NCBI RefSeq assembly: GCF_030161575.1 | Contig: NZ_BSUL01000001.1 | Span: 2,585,809 to 2,649,808 of the forward strand | Reading direction: 5' to 3' | DNA: 64,000 bases | Source: Arenivirga flava | GTDB taxonomy: Bacteria > Actinomycetota > Actinomycetes > Actinomycetales > Microbacteriaceae | Shown here: piece by piece, positions 7,970 through 17,987 of the stretch | Numbering within the stretch: the first letter of the stretch is position 1 | Layout: every line of letters begins with the position of its first letter | Made by a program: the position numbers and the translations under genes | Notes under the pieces: model-generated | Seen by the model: the letters and a program-made list of their open reading frames with translations, nothing else | Told to the model about the DNA's origin: nothing | Database searches by the model: none

Positions 7970-10902
7970 ATGGTCCTGGTGCTCGCCCTGTTCGGTGTGC
8001 TGGCACTGGTGACCCCCGCGATTTCGGCCAAGCTCGGCCCCAAGGTCTTCCCCCTCCTGGCACTGCTGCCGGCCGGCGTCTTCGCCTGGACGCTCGCGCA
8101 GGCGCCCCTCATCCGGTCCGGCGGCGAGCTGCGCGAGACGTACGCATGGCTGCCGGAGCTCGGCATCTCGCTCGCGTTCCAAATGGACCCGCTGGCCTGG
8201 GTGCTCGCCCTGCTGGTGACGGGTGTCGGCACCCTCGTGCTGCTCTACTGCACCTGGTACTTCACACCGGAGGAGCCGAACCTCGGGCGCTTCGCGGCCT
8301 TCCTGCTGCTGTTCGCGGGCGTGATGTGGGGGCTCGTGCTCGCGGACGACGTCATCGTCATGTTCGTGTTCTGGGAGATCACGAGCGTGCTCTCCTACCT
8401 GCTCATCGGGCACTACACCGAGAAGCGCTCGAGCCGTGGCGCCGCGCTGCAGGCGCTGCTGGTCACGACGCTGGGCGGACTCGCGATGCTGGTCGGCATC
8501 GTCATGCTCGCGGGCTTCGCCGGCACGACCTCGCTGCAGGGCATCGTCGAGTCCACCCCGCCCGGGGTCGGCACGTCGGTGGCGATCGGGCTCGTGCTCG
8601 CCGGCGCGGTGAGCAAGAGCGCCCTCGTGCCGTTCCACTTCTGGCTGCCGGCGGCGATGGCCGCCCCGACGCCGGTGAGCGCCTACCTGCACGCGGCCGC
8701 GATGGTGAAAGCCGGCGTGTATCTGGTGGCCCGGCTCGCGCCCGGCTTCGCCGAGGACCCGGTGTGGATCCCGATCGTCATCGGCCTCGGTCTGCTGACG
8801 ATGCTCATGGGCGCGTACCGCTCGCTGCGGCAGCACGATCTCAAGCTGATCCTCGCCCACGGAACGGTCAGCCAGCTCGGCTTCATCATGGTCGTGGTGG
8901 GCTTCGGCACGGCCGACACGGCCGTCGCCGGCCTGGCGCTCCTCTTCGCTCACGCTCTGTACAAGGCGGCGCTGTTCCTCGTGGTGGGCATCATCGACCA
9001 CTCCACGGGCACGCGCGACATCCGCGAGCTCTCCGGGCTCGGTCGCCGGCAGCCGGTGCTCGTGGCCATCGCCGCACTCGCCGCCGCCTCGATGGCCGGG
9101 GTGCCGCCGCTCGCCGGCTTCGTGGCCAAGGAGGCGGTGTTCACGACGCTGCTCGAGGCGGACACGCCGCGCGGCTGGGTGGCCCTCGTGGGCGTCGCGC
9201 TCGGCTCCATCCTCACCGTCGCCTACACGGCGCGCTTCCTGTGGGGGCGTTCCGCACGCGTGAGGGCGCCGACGACACTCCGCTGCACCGTCCGTCGCCG
9301 TGGTTCCTCGTCTCGCCCGCGGTGCTGGTCCTCGCGAGCCTCGCCTCGGGCATCGCGTCGGAGTCGCTGGATCCGGTGCTGGCCGAGCACGCCGAGGACA
9401 TCGGCACACCCGACTACCACGTCGCGCTCTGGCACGGGCTCGAGCCGGCGCTCTTCATCTCCATCGGCGTCCTCGCTCTCGGCGGCCTGCTCTTCGTCGC
9501 CAAGAAGAAGGTCGCCAAGCTGCAGGCGGCCGCGCACGAGCTGCCGGGCCGACCGGATGCGGCACGCGCCTACTGGGCCACCACGCGCAGCATCGACCAG
9601 GGCTCGGCATGGATCGCCAAGCTCGGCCAGCGGGCCGGCCTGCCCGGCTACCTCGGCACCATCCTCGTCTGCGTCATCGTGCTCATCGGCGGCGCGCTGC
9701 TCTTCACCCGCAGCTGGCCCGAGGGCGTCGTGCTCTGGGACCACCCGGCGCAGATCGTCATCGCGGTGCTCATGGGCGTGGCCGCGGTCTCGGCGGCCCG
9801 CGCCGCGCACCGGATGACGGCGGTGCTGCTCGCCGGCGTGACCGGCTACGGCATGGTCGCCCTGTTCGCGATGCACGGCTCCCCGGACATCGCGCTCACC
9901 CAGGCGCTCGTCGAGACGCTCACGCTCGTGGTCTTCGTGCTGGTCTTCCGCCGGCTGCCCAAGAAGATCGCGCAGCGCAACAAGCCCTCGCACCGCACCG
10001 TGCGCCTCGTCATCGCCAGCCTCGTCGGCATCGTCATGGCGATCGTCGGCGTGGTCGTGCTGGGCGCCCGCAGCGACGACCCCGTCTCCCTCGCCATGCC
10101 CGAGCTGGCCTACGAGGAGGGGCACGGGCGCAACGTCGTCAACGTGCTGCTCGTCGACATCCGCGCCTGGGACACGATGCTCGAGATCAGCGTGCTCGTC
10201 GTCGTCGCCACCGGCATCGCCAGCCTGCTCTTCCTGGACAGCCGTGCGGGCTCCGCGCCGCGTCTGGCGGGCATCCGCGAGCGCCGCAGCTGGAGCTCGC
10301 GACGCAAGGTCGGCGCCGAGCCGAGCCGCGGCGACGGCGGCACCCAGCAGACATGGCTCGTGGCGGGCCGCACGCTGTCGGCCGAGAACCGCTCGATCAT
10401 GGTCGAGGTGGTGGTGCGGCTGCTCTTCCACCCCGCCATCCTCGTCTCGATCTACCTGCTGCTCGCCGGTCACAACGACCCCGGCGGCGGCTTCGCGGGC
10501 GGCCTGCTCGCCGGCCTCGCGCTCGTCGCGCGCTACCTCGCCGGCGGTCGCTACGAGCTGGGCGAGGCGCTGCCCGTCGACGCCGGCAAGGTGCTCGGCG
10601 TCGGGCTGATCCTCGCCGTCGGCACGGCGCTCGTGCCGCTGCTGTTCGGCCAGGAGGCCCTCGAGTCCACCTACTGGGCGGCCGAGCTGCCCGTGCTGGG
10701 CTACGTGTCCTTCACGACCTCGATGATCTTCGACGTCGGCGTCTACCTGGTCGTCATCGGCCTGGTGCTCGACGTGCTGCGCAGCCTCGGCGGCGAGGTC
10801 GACCGGCACGCCGAGATCGCCGCCGACCGCGACCGCGAGACCCGCCCGACCGGGCTCGAGACCGACACCGAGAACCTGCCGACCGAGGAGGGCGCACGAT
10901 GA
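7970..10902 (+). CDS. mnhA: Mrp antiporter subunit A, fused with B domain (apparent frameshift)
   Basis: Largest subunit of the multisubunit Na+/H+ antiporter (Mrp/Mnh), about 977 residues once repaired. Residues 1 to about 430 form the complex I NuoL-like proton channel core (FWEITSVLSYLLIGHYTEKRS, HFWLPAAMAAPTPVSAYLHAA, AHALYKAALFLVVGI). The remainder carries further helices, the MrpA C-terminal part and, after about residue 810, an MnhB domain (LLAGHNDPGGGFAGGLLAGL). The reading frame breaks at the G5 run 9243-9247. Adding one G links TARFLWG to AFRTREGADDTPLHRPSPWF in the next frame, which continues to the stop at 10900-10902. The A/B fusion is usual in actinobacteria. The gene overlaps mnhC by ATGA. 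The break is probably an assembly error. Confidence 0.88.
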
Positions 10903-11432
10903 ACGCATCCCTCGTGCTCGTGCTGCTCATGGCCGTCATGTACGCCGCGGGCGTCTACGTGATGCTCGAGCGCAGCATCACCCGCATCGTCATCGGCTTC
11001 GTGCTGGTGGGCAACGCCACGAACATCCTGCTGCTGCTCATGACGGGGCGCCCCGGCGCGCCGGCCTTCTGGGACGACGGGGCGACCGCCGCCTCCGAGA
11101 TGACGGACCCGCTGCCGCAGGCGCTCATCCTCACCGCCATCGTCATCAACATGGGCATCACCGCCTTCCTGCTCGCGCTGATCTACCGCGCCTGGTGGCT
11201 CGCCCGCACCGAGGCGAAGGATGCGCAGCCCGACGAGGGCGACGTCGTGGACGACGGCGACGACCTGCCCGAGCAGGTGGAGGACGCCGACCGGGTCTTC
11301 GAGGAGACCGGAGCGGACGCCGACGCCATCAAGGAGGAGCAGGACGAGGGCGAACGCGACGACACCGACGCCGAACCCGGCGCCAGAGCCGACGGACCAG
11401 CCGACATCGATCAGCGAGGAGTGCAGCGATGA
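10899..11432 (+). CDS. mnhC: Mrp antiporter subunit C (NuoK-like)
   Basis: Small membrane subunit homologous to NuoK of complex I. It has three helices in the first 110 residues, with GFVLVGNATNILLLLMTG and DPLPQALILTAIVINMGITA as family hallmarks. The protein is 177 residues; the last 60 or so form a very acidic, low-complexity tail (runs of Glu and Asp) not found in minimal MnhC proteins, presumably cytoplasmic. Start and stop both overlap the neighbouring subunits by ATGA, giving a tightly coupled operon. Confidence 0.9.
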   Translation: MNASLVLVLLMAVMYAAGVYVMLERSITRIVIGFVLVGNATNILLLLMTGRPGAPAFWDDGATAASEMTDPLPQALILTAIVINMGITAFLLALIYRAWWLARTEAKDAQPDEGDVVDDGDDLPEQVEDADRVFEETGADADAIKEEQDEGERDDTDAEPGARADGPADIDQRGVQR

Positions 11433-12991
11433 GCGCCAACCTCGTGCCCCTCGTCGTCGGACTGCCGCTCCTCGGCGCGGCGCTGACGCTCGTGCTGGGC
11501 CGCAACACCCGCCTGCAGGTGCTCGTGAGCACCGTCGTGCTGACTGCGGTCGCCGTCATCGCCGCCATCCTGCTCGCCCGCGTGGGCGAGGAGGGCACCG
11601 CCGTCGTGCGCGTCGGCGGGTGGGAGAGCCCCATCGGCATCGTGCTGGTCGCCGACCGCCTCTCGGCGCTCATGGTGCTCGTCTCGGCCGTCGTGCTGCT
11701 CGGCGTGCTCGTCTTCGCCGTCGGCCAGGGCCTCGCCGACGAGCACCGCGACACCCCGGTGTCGATCTTCCACCCGACCTACATGATCCTGGCGACCGGC
11801 CTCTTCAACGCCTTCGTCGCCGGGGACCTCTTCAACATGTTCGTCGGCTTCGAGGTGCTGCTCGCGGCCAGCTACGTGCTGCTCACCCTCGGCGGCACCG
11901 GTGCGCGCATCCGGGCCGGCGTCACGTACATCATCGTCAGCCTGATCAGCTCGGTCTTCTTCCTCAGCGCCATCGCGCTCGTCTACGGCGCGACCGGCAC
12001 CGTCACGATCGCGAACGTCGCGCAGCGGGTGGCCGAGCTGCCGGACGACGTGCAGCTGCTGCTGCACCTCATGCTGCTCATCGCCTTCGGCATCAAGGCC
12101 GCGGTGTTCCCGGTGTCGTTCTGGCTGCCCGACTCCTACCCGACCGCGCCCGCGCCGGTCACCGCGGTGTTCGCGGGCCTGCTCACCAAGGTCGGCGTCT
12201 ACGCGATCATCCGCACCGAGACGGTCATGTTCCCGGGCGACGTGCTCGAGGACTTCCTCATGGTGCTCGCCACGCTCACGCTGCTGATCGGCATCGCCGG
12301 CGCGATCGCGCAGGCCGACATCAAGCGCCTGCTCTCCTTCACGCTGGTCAGCCACATCGGCTACATGATCTTCGGCATCGCCATCGGCACCGAGCAGGCG
12401 ATGACGGCCACGATCTACTACGTCGTGCACCACATCACCGTGCAGACGACGCTGTTCCTGGTCGTCGGCCTGATCGAGCGGATGGGCGGGGCCACGTCGA
12501 TCACGCGCCTCGCCGGTCTGCTCAAGGCCTTCCCGGTGCTCGCGGTGCTCTTCTTCATCCCCGCGTTGAACCTGGGCGGCATCCCGCCGTTCTCCGGCTT
12601 CCTCGGCAAGGTCGGCCTCTTCCAGGCCGGCGTCGAGCTGGGCACGCCGCTGAGCTACATCGCCATCGCGGCCGGCGCGGCCACCAGCCTGCTCACCCTG
12701 TACGCCCTGGTGCGCGTCTGGAACCTCGCGTTCTGGCGCTCGCGCGAGGAGATGGAGAGCGGCCACCAGTCGCGCCTCGTGTCGTCGCTGCAGGAGGACC
12801 CCGACTACTCGGGTGGCACGAGCACCCGCACCACGCCGCGCATCATGATCGCCACGACCGCCGCGATGGTGGTGCTGTCGGTGGCGCTGACGGTGGTCGC
12901 CGGACCGCTGCTCGAGATCTCCGCCGAGGCGGCCCGCAACGTCATCGATCCGAGCGCCTACATCGAGGCCGTGATGGGAGGTGCGCGATGA
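11429..12991 (+). CDS. mnhD: Mrp antiporter subunit D (NuoN/M-like)
   Basis: Second proton-channel subunit of the Mrp complex, 520 residues and about 14 helices. Complex I-type signatures are visible: FVGFEVLLAASYVLLTLGG, KAAVFPVSFWLPDSYPTAPA with the conserved Lys in a broken helix, and NLGGIPPFSGFLGKVGLFQA. The start ATG overlaps the mnhC stop. Mrp D and A are thought to carry the proton and sodium paths and to need all the other subunits to assemble. Confidence 0.93.
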   Translation: MSANLVPLVVGLPLLGAALTLVLGRNTRLQVLVSTVVLTAVAVIAAILLARVGEEGTAVVRVGGWESPIGIVLVADRLSALMVLVSAVVLLGVLVFAVGQGLADEHRDTPVSIFHPTYMILATGLFNAFVAGDLFNMFVGFEVLLAASYVLLTLGGTGARIRAGVTYIIVSLISSVFFLSAIALVYGATGTVTIANVAQRVAELPDDVQLLLHLMLLIAFGIKAAVFPVSFWLPDSYPTAPAPVTAVFAGLLTKVGVYAIIRTETVMFPGDVLEDFLMVLATLTLLIGIAGAIAQADIKRLLSFTLVSHIGYMIFGIAIGTEQAMTATIYYVVHHITVQTTLFLVVGLIERMGGATSITRLAGLLKAFPVLAVLFFIPALNLGGIPPFSGFLGKVGLFQAGVELGTPLSYIAIAAGAATSLLTLYALVRVWNLAFWRSREEMESGHQSRLVSSLQEDPDYSGGTSTRTTPRIMIATTAAMVVLSVALTVVAGPLLEISAEAARNVIDPSAYIEAVMGGAR

Positions 12992-13635
12992 GCGAGGACC
13001 GGCACCCGACGCCCGAGGGCGCCGACGCCCAAGCCGCCGCGGCGCCGCAGTCCGCCGGCAAGGGCGGTGCGAAGCGGGCCAGCCTCTGGCGGCAGCTGCC
13101 GCTGCTGCTCGTCCTGGTGGTCGTCTGGGTGCTGCTCTGGGACACGATCGGCTGGCTCAGCCTGCTCGGCGGCGTGCTGCTGGCGATCTTCGTGGTGAGG
13201 GTCTTCCACCTGCCCGCGGTCGAGCTCGGCGGGCGGGTCAACCTGCCGCGGCTCGTCTGGTTCCTGCTGCGCCAGGCCGGTCAGATGTTCGGCGCCTCGC
13301 TCCAGGTGGCCTGGCAGGCCGTCGACCTGCGCTCGAACCCGCGCAACGCGATCATCGCGGTGCCGCTGCACACGACCAGCGACCTCATCCTCACCTGGAC
13401 GGGCCAGGCCGTCTCGCTCATCCCGGGCTCGATCATCGTCGAGGCCGACCGCGAGGAGGGCAAGCTCTACCTGCACACGCTCAACACGTCCGACCCCGAC
13501 GACCTCGACCGGGTGCGCCGGGGCGTGCTGGCCACCGAGGAGGCGATCGTGCTCGCGCTCGGCTCGCCCGAGGAGGTGCGCATCGTGCGCGAGGAGCGCG
13601 CGGCGCGCAAGGCGGCGAAGGGAGCGAAGCGATGA
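12988..13635 (+). CDS. mnhE: Mrp antiporter subunit E
   Basis: A 215-residue subunit with two or three N-terminal helices (LLLVLVVVWVLLWDTIGWLSLL) and a soluble domain with the family motifs NPRNAIIAVPL and LTWTGQAVSLIPGSIIVE. An Ala-rich hydrophilic stretch of about 35 residues precedes the first helix, and a basic tail ends the protein. It overlaps both neighbours by ATGA. Confidence 0.9.
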   Translation: MSEDRHPTPEGADAQAAAAPQSAGKGGAKRASLWRQLPLLLVLVVVWVLLWDTIGWLSLLGGVLLAIFVVRVFHLPAVELGGRVNLPRLVWFLLRQAGQMFGASLQVAWQAVDLRSNPRNAIIAVPLHTTSDLILTWTGQAVSLIPGSIIVEADREEGKLYLHTLNTSDPDDLDRVRRGVLATEEAIVLALGSPEEVRIVREERAARKAAKGAKR

Positions 13636-13906
13636 CCGTCGTCATCCTCATCGCCGGGGTGCTGCTCAGCATCGCCGCGGCCTGCGCCGTCTGGCGCATC
13701 ATCAAGGGGCCGACCGTGCTCGACCGCGTCGTCGCCACGGACATGCTGCTCGGCACGCTCATGTGCGCCCTCGGCGTCGAGATGGTCGTCAACCAGCACA
13801 CCGAGACGCTGCCGGTGCTCATCGTGCTCGTGCTCTTCAGCCTGCTCGGCTCGGTCAGCGTCTCGCGCTTCATCGCGACCAGCGGGGGCAAGGGGATCGC
13901 GGATGA
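13632..13906 (+). CDS. mnhF: Mrp antiporter subunit F (apparent frameshift at 3' end)
   Basis: Three-helix subunit of about 90 residues: an N-terminal helix, then KGPTVLDRVVATDMLLGTLMCALG, as usual for MnhF. In the raw sequence the frame runs on past the next start to 14480 and would give a 282-residue protein, which is not credible. Adding one G to the G5 run at 13884-13888 (or to the G4 run just after it) brings in a TGA at 13904-13906 that overlaps the mnhG ATG, matching the overlap style of this operon. The end given here assumes that correction. Confidence 0.8.
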
Positions 13907-14361
13907 CCACGATCGACAACGCGCGCGATGTGATCTCGATCGCCCTCATCCTGCTCGGCGGCCTGCTGGCGGTCGCGGCCGGCGTGGGCATCGTCCGCTT
14001 CCCGGACGTGCTGTCGCGCATGCACGCGGCCACGAAGCCGCAGAACCTCGGCCTGTTCTCCATCCTCATCGCGGTCGGTCTGCAGTACCCCACGCCCGCG
14101 GTCATCACGACGCTCGTGCTCATCATCGGCTTCCAGGTGCTCACCTCGCCGGTGGCCGCCCACATGGTCGGCCGCGCCGCGTACCGCGCCAAGGCGTTCC
14201 CGAAGGACCAGCTCATCGTCGACGAGCTGGCCGAGCGGATCGAGCGGATCGAGGCCGCGGAGCGGGCGTCCGCGGGTGGGACGGCGGACGAGGATGCGGA
14301 CGAGGACGCCGACGATCCGAGCGCGCTCCGCGCTGCGGACGACGCCGATCGCACGCAGTGA
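13903..14361 (+). CDS. mnhG: Mrp antiporter subunit G
   Basis: Last subunit of the Mrp complex, 152 residues. It has three helices with the signature GIVRFPDVLSRMHAATKPQNLG followed by ITTLVLIIGFQVLTSPVAAHMVGRAAYR. A Glu/Asp/Ala-rich tail of about 45 residues extends past the family core, as in mnhC. The operon ends here. Confidence 0.9.
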   Translation: MTTIDNARDVISIALILLGGLLAVAAGVGIVRFPDVLSRMHAATKPQNLGLFSILIAVGLQYPTPAVITTLVLIIGFQVLTSPVAAHMVGRAAYRAKAFPKDQLIVDELAERIERIEAAERASAGGTADEDADEDADDPSALRAADDADRTQ

Positions 14362-14434
14362 CGCGGACGGCCGGCGGCGCGCATCCGCTCGACCCCCTGC
14401 CCGCCCGATCGTCACTGGTGCCGTGTAGCATCAC

Positions 14435-14510
14435 CTCATCGCGACTGGCGTTCAGATGGGCAACCATCGGGGAGCGATGAACTCGGCAGGGACCGCACGC
14501 CTGGGCCCCC
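14435..14510 (+). ncRNA. ZTP riboswitch (pfl motif) ahead of glyA-folD
   Basis: The leader of glyA contains the hallmarks of the ZTP/ZMP-sensing pfl RNA. A closing stem CATCGC (14437-14442) pairs with GCGATG (14474-14479). Inside it are the conserved GCGACTGGCG segment, a small hairpin ATGGGCAACCAT and GGGGAGCG. Downstream, CCGCACGCCTGGGC (14493-14506) supplies the pseudoknot strand. ZTP riboswitches turn on purine and one-carbon genes when 10-formyl-THF runs low, which fits glyA and folD directly downstream. The identification rests on motif recall, not a covariance search. Confidence 0.87.
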
Positions 14511-14585
14511 GTCGGAACCACGACCCTGCTCGTCCCGAGCGGAGCGTGCCCCGACGAACCGCGTTCCACCCCCGAAGGAGACACC

Positions 14586-15878
14586 GTGACCCAGCCCACG
14601 TCGTTCACCGCCCCGCTCAGCGAGGTCGACCCCGAGATCGCCGCCGTGCTGCAGGGCGAGCTCGAGCGCCAGCAGAGCTACCTCGAGATGATCGCGAGCG
14701 AGAACTTCGTGCCGCGCTCCGTGCTCGAGAGCCAGGGCTCGGTGCTGACCAACAAGTACGCCGAGGGCTACCCGGGCCGTCGCTACTACGGCGGCTGCGA
14801 GGTCGTCGACGTGGCCGAGAGCCTGGCCATCGAGCGCGCGAAGAGCCTGTTCGGCGCCGAGTTCGCCAACGTGCAGCCGCACTCCGGTGCGAGCGCCAAC
14901 GCGGCCGTGCTGCACGCGATCGCCCGCCCCGGCGACACGCTGCTCGGCCTCTCGCTCGACCACGGCGGCCACCTCACGCACGGCATGAAGATCAACTTCT
15001 CCGGCCGGCTCTACGACATCGCCGCCTACGGCGTCGACCCCGAGACCTCGGTCATCGACATGGACGAGGTGCGCCGCCTCGCCATCGAGCATCAGCCGAA
15101 GGTGATCATCGCCGGCTGGTCGGCCTACCCGCGCCAGCTCGACTTCGCGGCCTTCCGCGCCATCGCCGACGAGGTCGGCGCGCTGCTCTGGGTCGACATG
15201 GCCCACTTCGCCGGCCTCGTCGCCGCGGGCGTGCACCCGAGCCCGGTGCCGCACGCGCACGTCGTCTCCTCGACCGTGCACAAGACCATCGGCGGCCCGC
15301 GCTCGGGCATCATCCTCACCAACGACGCCGACCTGGCGAAGAAGATCAACACCGCGGTGTTCCCGGGCCAGCAGGGCGGCCCGCTCATGCACGTGATCGC
15401 CGCCAAGGCGACCGCGTTCAAGATCGCCGCCAGCCCCGAGTTCAAGGAGCGCCAGGAGCGCACCCTGCGCGGCGCCGCGATCCTCGCCGAGCGGCTCCTG
15501 CAGCAGGACGTCGCCGACGCGAAGATCACCGTGCGCTCCGGCGGCACCGACGTGCACCTCGTGCTCGTCGACCTGCGCGACTCCGAGCTCACGGGCCAGG
15601 ACGCCGAGAACGTGCTGCACGAGGTCGGCATCACCGTGAACAAGAACTCGGTGCCGAACGACCCGCGCCCCCCGATGGTCACCTCGGGCCTGCGCATCGG
15701 CACCCCGGCGCTCGCGACCCGCGGCTTCGGCGACGCCGAGTTCACCGAGGTCGCCGACATCATCGCGCTCGCCCTGCAGCCCGGTGCCGACCTGCCGGCG
15801 CTGCGCGCCCGCGTCGCGGTCCTCGCCGACGCGTTCCCGCTCTACGCGGGCCTGAACCCGTCCGGCCACGCCGCCTGA
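14586..15878 (+). CDS. glyA: Serine hydroxymethyltransferase
   Basis: PLP enzyme that converts serine and tetrahydrofolate to glycine and 5,10-methylene-THF, the main source of one-carbon units. It is 430 residues, full length. The PLP-lysine motif [14 protein letters not shown] is intact, as are the N-terminal [17 protein letters not shown] and [17 protein letters not shown]. The GTG start has GAAGGAG at a normal distance. It sits behind a ZTP riboswitch and overlaps folD by one base (TGATG), so the two folate enzymes are co-regulated. Confidence 0.97.
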   Translation: MTQPTSFTAPLSEVDPEIAAVLQGELERQQSYLEMIASENFVPRSVLESQGSVLTNKYAEGYPGRRYYGGCEVVDVAESLAIERAKSLFGAEFANVQPHSGASANAAVLHAIARPGDTLLGLSLDHGGHLTHGMKINFSGRLYDIAAYGVDPETSVIDMDEVRRLAIEHQPKVIIAGWSAYPRQLDFAAFRAIADEVGALLWVDMAHFAGLVAAGVHPSPVPHAHVVSSTVHKTIGGPRSGIILTNDADLAKKINTAVFPGQQGGPLMHVIAAKATAFKIAASPEFKERQERTLRGAAILAERLLQQDVADAKITVRSGGTDVHLVLVDLRDSELTGQDAENVLHEVGITVNKNSVPNDPRPPMVTSGLRIGTPALATRGFGDAEFTEVADIIALALQPGADLPALRARVAVLADAFPLYAGLNPSGHAA

Positions 15879-16755
15879 TGGCCGCGGAGATCCTCGACGG
15901 CACCGCCACGGCGAAGGCGATCAAGGCCGAGCTGACGGTGCGCGTGGCCGAGCTGCGCGAGCGCGGCATCGTGCCGGGGCTCGGCACCGTGCTCGTCGGC
16001 TCCGACCCGGGCTCGCAGTGGTACGTGGCCGGCAAGCACAAGGACTGCGCCGAGGTGGGCATCGAGTCCATCCGCCGCGACCTGCCGGAGGACGTGACCC
16101 AGGACGAGCTCTTCGCCGTCATCGACGAGCTCAACGCCGACCCGGCCTGCACCGGCTACATCGTGCAGCTGCCGCTGCCGAAGCACATCGACACGGATGC
16201 GGTGCTCGAGCGCATCGACCCGGCCAAGGACGCGGACGGCCTGCACCCGACCAACCTCGGGCGCCTGGTGCTGCGCGTCGACCAGCCCATCGACACCCCC
16301 TGCCGTGCACCCCGCGCGGCGTGATCGAGCTCGTCGAGCGGCACGGCATCTCGTGGAAGGGCAAGGACGTCGTCGTCGTCGGCCGCGGCGTCACCGTCGG
16401 CCGCGCCATCGGCTCGCTGCTCACCCGCCGCGAGTTCAACGCCACGGTCACACTCACCCACACGGGCACGGTCGACCTCGACGCGCACCTGCGCCGCGCC
16501 GACGTGATCGTGGCGGCCGCGGGCGTGCCCTCGCTGGTGACCCCCGAGAACGTCAAGCCGGGCGCCGTCGTGCTCGACGTGGGCGTGAGCCGCGTGACCG
16601 ACCCGGAGAGCGGCAGGTCGCGCATCGCCGGCGACGTCGACCCCGCGGTCGCCGAGGTCGCGAGCTGGATCTCGCCGAACCCCGGCGGCGTGGGCCCGAT
16701 GACCCGCGCGCTGCTGCTCAAGAACGTCGTGGACACGGCCTCGCGCACGGCCTGA
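15878..16755 (+). CDS. folD: Methylene-THF dehydrogenase / cyclohydrolase (apparent frameshift)
   Basis: Bifunctional NADP-dependent enzyme that converts 5,10-methylene-THF to 10-formyl-THF. The N-terminal half has the catalytic YVAGKHKDC segment (Tyr and Lys), and the C-terminal half has the Rossmann motif [14 protein letters not shown] and the signature [17 protein letters not shown]. The frame breaks at the C5 run 16296-16300: adding one C restores [15 protein letters not shown], the usual FolD sequence, and a length of about 292 residues. The gene is essential in most bacteria, which argues that the break is a sequencing or assembly error rather than a real mutation. Confidence 0.9.
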
Positions 16756-16776
16756 GCTGCGGGCGAGGGGAGCCGC

Positions 16777-17880
16777 ATGATCCGCCGCATCGCGATCGAG
16801 CAGTACCGATCCATCCGCTCGATGGTGCTCGACCTCGATCCGCTCACCGTCGTCACCGGGCCGAACGGCTCGGGCAAGACCAACCTCTACCGGGCGCTCA
16901 GGCTGCTGGCGCACACCGCCGACAACCGCGCCGGCGCCGCCCTCGCGGCCGAGGGCGGTCTCGCCTCGGTGCTGTGGGCGGGCAGGCGCAGCCGCGCGGA
17001 CCCCGTCGCCCTCAAGCTCGGCTTCAGCGACGACGACTTCTCCTACGCGGTCGACTTCGGGCTGCACGCGAACGGCATGGGGCCGTTCCTCACCGACCCC
17101 GTGGTGAAGGCCGAGGCGGTCTGGGCGGGGGAGTCGCTGCGCCCGGCCACGGCGCTGGTGCGCCGCCGCGGCGTCTTCGCCGAGGTGCGGGGTGACGACG
17201 GATGGGAGGCGGTCGCCGCGCCGCTGCAGCAGAACGACTCGATTCTGGCCCAGCTGGCCGACCCGCGCCTCAGCCCGGAGATCGTGCTGCTGCGCGAGCA
17301 GATCCGCGCGTGGCGCTTCCACGAGACGTTCCGCACCGACCCGGATGCGCCCTCCCGCCGCCCGCACGCCGGCACGTTCTCCCCGGTGCTTGCCGACGAC
17401 GGCGGCAACCTGCCGAGCGTGCTCGCGACGATCCGGCACCAGGGCCTCGGCCACGAGCTCGACGCGGCGATCGACGAGGCGTTCCCGGGGTCGCGCCTCG
17501 AGGTGGGCACCGAGCCGGGCCGGTTCACGGCGGGCCTCGTCCAGGGCGCGCTGGAGCGCCCGCTGCTCGCCCACGAGCTCAGCGACGGCACCCTGCGCTA
17601 CCTGCTGCTGGCCGCCGCGCTGCTCTCACCCCGACCGCCGCGGCTGCTCGTGCTCAACGAGCCCGAGGCGGCGCTGCACGTCGACCTGGTGCCGGCGCTC
17701 GCGTCGCTGATCCGGCGCGCCGGCGAGCGCACCCAGGTGCTCGTGATCACGCACAGCGCCGATCTCGCCCGGCGTCTCGGGGAGCACGGTCGGCGCGTCG
17801 AGCTCAGCGGCGTGGGCGACACCGCGATCGAGGGGTTGCTGCCGCTGGAGCATCCGCCCTGGACCTGGCCGCAGCGCTGA
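16777..17880 (+). CDS. AAA-family ATPase (AAA_21, ABC-like)
   Basis: A 367-residue soluble ATPase of the SMC/OLD-like AAA_21 class. Walker A GPNGSGKTN is at about residues 28-36, the signature-like LAHELSDGTLRYLLLAAAL is near 264, Walker B is LLVLNEPEAALH near 290, and a sensor-like VITHSADLA follows. The predicted role is uncertain: such proteins occur alone or with nucleases in defence systems, but here no nuclease gene is adjacent. It starts 21 bases after folD and may be cotranscribed. Confidence 0.8.
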   Translation: MIRRIAIEQYRSIRSMVLDLDPLTVVTGPNGSGKTNLYRALRLLAHTADNRAGAALAAEGGLASVLWAGRRSRADPVALKLGFSDDDFSYAVDFGLHANGMGPFLTDPVVKAEAVWAGESLRPATALVRRRGVFAEVRGDDGWEAVAAPLQQNDSILAQLADPRLSPEIVLLREQIRAWRFHETFRTDPDAPSRRPHAGTFSPVLADDGGNLPSVLATIRHQGLGHELDAAIDEAFPGSRLEVGTEPGRFTAGLVQGALERPLLAHELSDGTLRYLLLAAALLSPRPPRLLVLNEPEAALHVDLVPALASLIRRAGERTQVLVITHSADLARRLGEHGRRVELSGVGDTAIEGLLPLEHPPWTWPQR

Positions 17881-17893
17881 CGCATCCGCCGTT

Positions 17894-17970
17894 CACGGAC
17901 GGATGTGGGTCTTCGCCCGTTTCGATTTGCTTGTGTTGACTTCGGTCCGATCCGGTGGCAGCATGATGCC
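17894..17970 (+). promoter_or_regulatory. fru operon promoter with T-rich, DeoR-like operator region
   Basis: A -35-like TTGACT (17936-17941) is followed after 17 bases by CAGCAT, a weak -10. The T-rich stretch TTTCGATTTGCTTGTGTTG overlaps the -35 side and stands out in this GC-rich genome. It resembles the repeated T-rich half sites bound by DeoR-type FruR regulators. That assignment is inference. Confidence 0.4.
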
Positions 17971-17987
17971 GTCGTCGAGGAGGACCC

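Noticed and set aside
9223-10908. Antisense frame of 561 codons rich in Asp, Glu, His and Arg opposite mnhA
   Set aside because: Composition is that expected from the complement of membrane-protein codons; no start signal and no domain.
16777-17880. The AAA ATPase as part of a defence system
   Set aside because: No nuclease, reverse transcriptase or toxin gene is adjacent; the neighbours are folate and fructose genes.
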